Below are positions 12,001 through 18,000 of a stretch of DNA of 21,000 nucleotides, piece after piece; the stretch's first letter is position 1; the number at the start of each line of letters is the position of its first letter. The DNA comes from Mesostigma viride (Eukaryota > Streptophyta > Mesostigmatophyceae > Mesostigmatales > Mesostigmataceae). The translations under genes were made by a program, and so were the position numbers. The notes below the pieces were generated by a model. That model did no database searches. It had not been told where the DNA came from and saw only the letters and a program-made list of their open reading frames with translations. The stretch spans positions 1,346,649-1,367,648 of the forward strand of contig RPFO01000359.1 in assembly GCA_009746045.1 (NCBI GenBank). The letters are read 5' to 3'.

Positions 12001-15000
12001 CAGAGCACATCCCCCTGACCACCATAACCAAGGTGGACACATGGACTGACCTTGTCCTTGGGCCTCAGGTCGGCTCTGCTGGCAGCAAGTTGCTGAACCA
12101 CGGCCACATGGCCTTTCTCAGACGCGAGATGCAGTGGGGTGCGCCCATCCTGCGGGCAGAGTCACGTGACACACGCACATGCAAGCGCAGCCGCACACAC
12201 CAAAAGTGCACACAAACGACGTTACGTGGCTGTAAAGGCACGCATTAGACATAAGAGGGAGGACGCACACATCAACATGAGTCAAGCACGCTTGCACAAC
12301 GGTGGACAGCCGCGCACTCGCGTATAGCACGTTTTCGGATCCTTGTCACGGTCAGGTTGTTGACAGTGTGCTGCCCTAACCGGTGACACATGGCGGCCTG
12401 CTCGGTCTTTCTGGCTCCCAAGGCAGAACTGCATCCACCACAACAACGTTACTTTCACACAAAATGGAAAGGGTGGCACTGAAAGGGAAGTTCTTTTTCT
12501 GGGGGAGGGGGAGTCGGCGGCAATGCAAGCAGGGGCCCAGCAACCACAAGAGGAGTAAGTTCCCGTGGGTTCAAGGAAGCTTGCACCTGCAACACTATAC
12601 TGACTGAGTCTGATGAAACTTACGCTCACACTGCAGCACTCTACTACACAACTCCACAGCCGCGCACTCATGATGATGGAGACCATACCACCGCATACCG
12701 TGGGTGAAGGACGCTTACCCAAACATCTATGATGCTGGCCTGGGCAAAACATGTATTGCATTTTGGTTGCTCATGCAAACTTGCCGTGATTGACAAACAG
12801 CAGAGCTGACGTGGTACGGTCGCTAGGTTGCTAACCAACCTTGCCCTTGGCGTTCACATCAGCACCGCTGGCGACAAGTTGCTTGACCACGTCAAGTTTG
12901 CCGTTCAGCGACGCGTCGTGCAGCAAGGTCCGCCCATCCTGCATGCAGCCGCCATATACACACAAGCATGAACACACACATTCACCAAAGCGTACGCACA
13001 TGACGTCAGGACTCCCGCGAGGCCCGCAGAAGCGCCCAGGGATGGGTGCTTGCGTCAACAAAAATCAAGCATGCTTGCGGAGCGATAGATGGGAACGCAT
13101 CCTGTACCCCACGGTCAGAGATCGGTGGCACGGCCAGGCAATCGACACTGTCACATACTAGTTCGTTTCAATATTTTGGAGTCCTGACCTACCAGAGAAA
13201 CCGTTTCTTTACAAATTAGTGGGACGCCCCAGAGGGGTCGAATCGTCACATCGAAGGCCCTATCAGTTTAGACTAAACTACACTAGGAGCACCAAAGCCT
13301 TTATACAAACAGGCTTGGTCCCTAAGAGCAGCAGGGTGGGTGGGTGGGAGCTGCAAAAGAGACCTGGTACGTCCCCTTGCCTCCACTTTAGTACCCACAA
13401 AACGAGCCCTAAGCTAAGTTCAGGTGACGTTCGGTTGCATCGGGGCTTCACGGAAATTTGCGGCACCAGAAATGTTGGTCGCAAATTCCGCGCCTACCGA
13501 CTGCCTACCTAGCGCCATAAATGCGTAATCGCCTACGTAAATTCTTAGCTAGGAAAGGCTAGGATGCGCAGTAGATTCACGCAATATAATGCCGCAATTT
13601 TATCAACTAGCTAGCGCCATAACAGCTACGAATTTCCCCCAAATTCGTAATTGTTATGACGCGAGCTAATTTATAAAATTGCGGCACTAGATTACCGCTA
13701 TTTACTAGCCGCCTACCTTGTCGTCGCCCCAATGCCGCTCTCAAGGCCCTAACTGCCTTGGCGGCAGGTCTATTCCCATTTGTCTTCCGCTTCCCAACAT
13801 AGAGAGATCAACAGATCAAATAATTCTGTAGCTGCTGCCACATTTCCCTTTCTCAACTCCAAGGCGCAACACCTCACTATGATGATAATTGGCGCAAAAT
13901 GCCATGTTACCACAGCCGTTAAGGATTGTTAGAAAAGCAAGTGAATTACACGATAAAGGTTGCCTTGGCAAGGTGGCAGCAGCGGTGGGGTGGCACAAAC
14001 AGCGTGCAGACATCTGGAAAGGATAACAGGATTCAACACTAGTCCAAGCCACTCGCGCCAGCAACACACAATAGACCACTGATGGGGTGTAAGGTGGGCC
14101 AGGTCTGCAGTGTAGGGCTGTCTAGGACCCTAGCCAGGGGCTCAATTTGGTGGGGAACACATCACACTGGAAAACTGACAGATCTTCCCAGACCTGTCTT
14201 GCACAACAAGTGTGTGGAGCTACAGATATCAGTCGTCGGCGTCGGAAAAAGAAAAGGAAGAAAAGAAAAGTCCCGCTGCGCAGCTGGAAGTCTTCACACA
14301 TCGTGGCAGCAATTGTTGCATGCACCTGCATGCATCGTGGCAGCACCTGTTGCATGCACCTGCATGGCTCGAGGAGTAGACCTCACACACCAGCAAGCTG
14401 CAGATGATGCCATCCACTTTGCAAGCCACAAGAATGCATCACGTTTGCTTCCCAGACCTCTTATTGTAATGTGGACACCTTGTCGAGAGCACAAGCCCAG
14501 CGAGAGTGTACACTGAATTCAAAGGGATGAAATTACAGGGGCAACCCAGCCAGCCCTCCTATCAATTTTTTTGTGCAACACACATAGGCACCCTGTTGCT
14601 TGAAAAGTGTGGGGCCATGCGAGTCAACCCTGTTGACACAGGGAGTGCAACCCTGTTGGCCACTGCGACCAAGCCCAACCCAGAAACTGACCTCATCCAC
14701 GTCCGCGCCGCTGGCAATGAATTGCTTCACCACATCCAGATGGCCCGCGCGCAATGCGTCCTGCAGCGGGGTGATCCCACCCTGCACACAGCAAATACAG
14801 ACCAGTCGCAGCAGCACCCACTGTAAGAAAGTCGTCCCAAGGCCCAAACAGATGCCTCACATGCCCGCGCAAGGACTTGGGCGCACCCGTGTACGACACC
14901 GTCGCCAATCCATGGCACCGCCAGCTTGTTGGGCGTCCTGGCAGCTGCCACATTGAGCCCTGATTTCCCTTTCTCAGTCCCAAGGCCGACCTACCAACCT

Positions 15001-18000
15001 GAGAAACAAGCGGGCGTAAAAACATCAGCAGATCTGCCTGGCAGTCGTGCCTAGAGTTTGGTGAGCCATACCCACACACACACAAACCCACACAGGATGC
15101 AGGAACAAAAATACAGCTTACAGAGCGCGGGTGTGGCAGCATCACTACAGGAGGTGCGCCTGGTTGCAATGCGATGGTTGAGCCTACATCCCAATACAAC
15201 AGAGCTCATGATCCTTTCCATGGCCAGCTTGCTGAGAATGGAACCCCTAAATTGCCGGGCGCCCTGCATTTTGGATGTTGCTACCTGGCCAGCAACCACA
15301 GGGACCCGTTGTGCTGGTAACATGCCAACACCAGAGTGATGTACAAAGACCAGAAAGTATACTCCTTGTTTCCAAAGCTGAGCGCTTTGTTTGCAACGCT
15401 GCATGCGTAGCTGTCACGCGATACACATCATGGAATAGCATCCCGAGAGACAGCAATAAACACACACTTCATGCACCAACTGTCTGGCCTTTCCCAGTTG
15501 TGCAAACACAGGAACCTTGTCGCAAGAGCCTTGAAAATGACGGAGGCATGCACCAGTCAAGAGATGACTGTCATTCAGGCACGCACATTGAGCGGAAAGC
15601 CTCGCTGTCTATTTTTCAGCACCCTACAATGCACGGGCGCTCTCTTGTTTCGTGAGCCATGCACCAGAGCACATCCCCCTGACCACCATAACCAAGGTGG
15701 ACACATGGACTGACCTTGTCCTTGGGCCTCAGGTCGGCTCTGCTGGCAGCAAGTTGCTGAACCACGGCCACATGGCCTTTCTCAGACGCGAGATGCAGTG
15801 GGGTGCGCCCATCCTGCGGGCAGAGTCACGTGACACACGCACATGCAAGCGCAGCCGCACACACCAAAAGTGCACACAAACGACGTTACGTGGCTGTAAA
15901 GGCACGCATTAGACATAAGAGGGAGGACGCACACATCAACATGAGTCAAGCACGCTTGCACAACGGTGGACAGCCGCGCACTCGCGTATAGCACGTTTTC
16001 GGATCCTTGTCACGGTCAGGTTGTTGACAGTGTGCTGCCCTAACCGGTGACACATGGCGGCCTGCTCGGTCTTTCTGGCTCCCAAGGCAGAACTGCATCC
16101 ACCACAACAACGTTACTTTCACACAAAATGGAAAGGGTGGCACTGAAAGGGAAGTTCTTTTTCTGGGGGAGGGGGAGTCGGCGGCAATGCAAGCAGGGGC
16201 CCAGCAACCACAAGAGGAGTAAGTTCCCGTGGGTTCAAGGAAGCTTGCACCTGCAACACTATACTGACTGAGTCTGATGAAACTTACGCTCACACTGCAG
16301 CACTCTACTACACAACTCCACAGCCGCGCACTCATGATGATGGAGACCATACCACCGCATACCGTGGGTGAAGGACGCTTACCCAAACATCTATGATGCT
16401 GGCCTGGGCAAAACATGTATTGCATTTTGGTTGCTCATGCAAACTTGCCGTGATTGACAAACAGCAGAGCTGACGTGGTACGGTCGCTAGGTTGCTAACC
16501 AACCTTGCCCTTGGCGTTCACATCAGCACCGCTGGCGACAAGTTGCTTGACCACGTCAAGTTTGCCGTTCAGCGACGCGTCGTGCAGCAAGGTCCGCCCA
16601 TCCTGCATGCAGCCGCCATATACACACAAGCATGAACACACACATTCACCAAAGCGTACGCACATGACGTCAGGACTCCCGCGAGGCCCGCAGAAGCGCC
16701 CAGGGATGGGTGCTTGCGTCAACAAAAATCAAGCATGCTTGCGGAGCGATAGATGGGAACGCATCCTGTACCCCACGGTCAGAGATCGGTGGCACGGCCA
16801 GGCAATCGACACTGTCACATACTAGTTCGTTTCAATATTTTGGAGTCCTGACCTACCAGAGAAACCGTTTCTTTACAAATTAGTGGGACGCCCCAGAGGG
16901 GTCGAATCGTCACATCGAAGGCCCTATCAGTTTAGACTAAACTACACTAGGAGCACCAAAGCCTTTATACAAACAGGCTTGGTCCCTAAGAGCAGCAGGG
17001 TGGGTGGGTGGGAGCTGCAAAAGAGACCTGGTACGTCCCCTTGCCTCCACTTTAGTACCCACAAAACGAGCCCTAAGCTAAGTTCAGGTGACGTTCGGTT
17101 GCATCGGGGCTTCACGGAAATTTGCGGCACCAGAAATGTTGGTCGCAAATTCCGCGCCTACCGACTGCCTACCTAGCGCCATAAATGCGTAATCGCCTAC
17201 GTAAATTCTTAGCTAGGAAAGGCTAGGATGCGCAGTAGATTCACGCAATATAATGCCGCAATTTTATCAACTAGCTAGCGCCATAACAGCTACAAATTTC
17301 CCCCAAATTCGTAATTGTTATGACGCGAGCTAGTTTATAAAATTGCGGCACTAGATTACCGCTATTTACTAGCCGCCTACCTTGTCGTCGCCCCAATGCC
17401 GCTCTCAAGGCCCTAACTGCCTTGGCGGCAGGTCTATTCCCATTTGTCTTCCGCTTCCCAACATAGAGAGATCAACAGATCAAATAATTCTGTAGCTGCT
17501 GCCACATTTCCCTTTCTCAACTCCAAGGCGCAACACCTCACTATGATGATAATTGGCGCAAAATGCCATGTTACCACAGCCGTTAAGGATTGTTAGAAAA
17601 GCAAGTGAATTACACGATAAAGGTTGCCTTGGCAAGGTGGCAGCAGCGGTGGGGTGGCACAAACAGCGTGCAGACATCTGGAAAGGATAACAGGATTCAA
17701 CACTAGTCCAAGCCACTCGCGCCAGCAACACACAATAGACCACTGATGGGGTGTAAGGTGGGCCAGGTCTGCAGTGTAGGGCTGTCTAGGACCCTAGCCA
17801 GGGGCTCAATTTGGTGGGGAACACATCACACTGGAAAACTGACAGATCTTCCCAGACCTGTCTTGCACAACAACTGTGTGGAGCTACAGATATCAGTCGT
17901 CGGCGTCGGAAAAAGAAAAGGAAGAAAAGAAAAGTCCCGCTGCGCAGCTGGAAGTCTTCACACATCGTGGCAGCAATTGTTGCATGCACCTGCATGCATC

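Larger units (their letters stand above)
11593..15254. repeat. Recent tandem unit, copy 2 (3,662 bp)
   Basis: Holds E8, E7 and E6. Differs from copy 1 by a handful of bases over most of its length, plus one clustered patch beside the H exon. Confidence 0.9.
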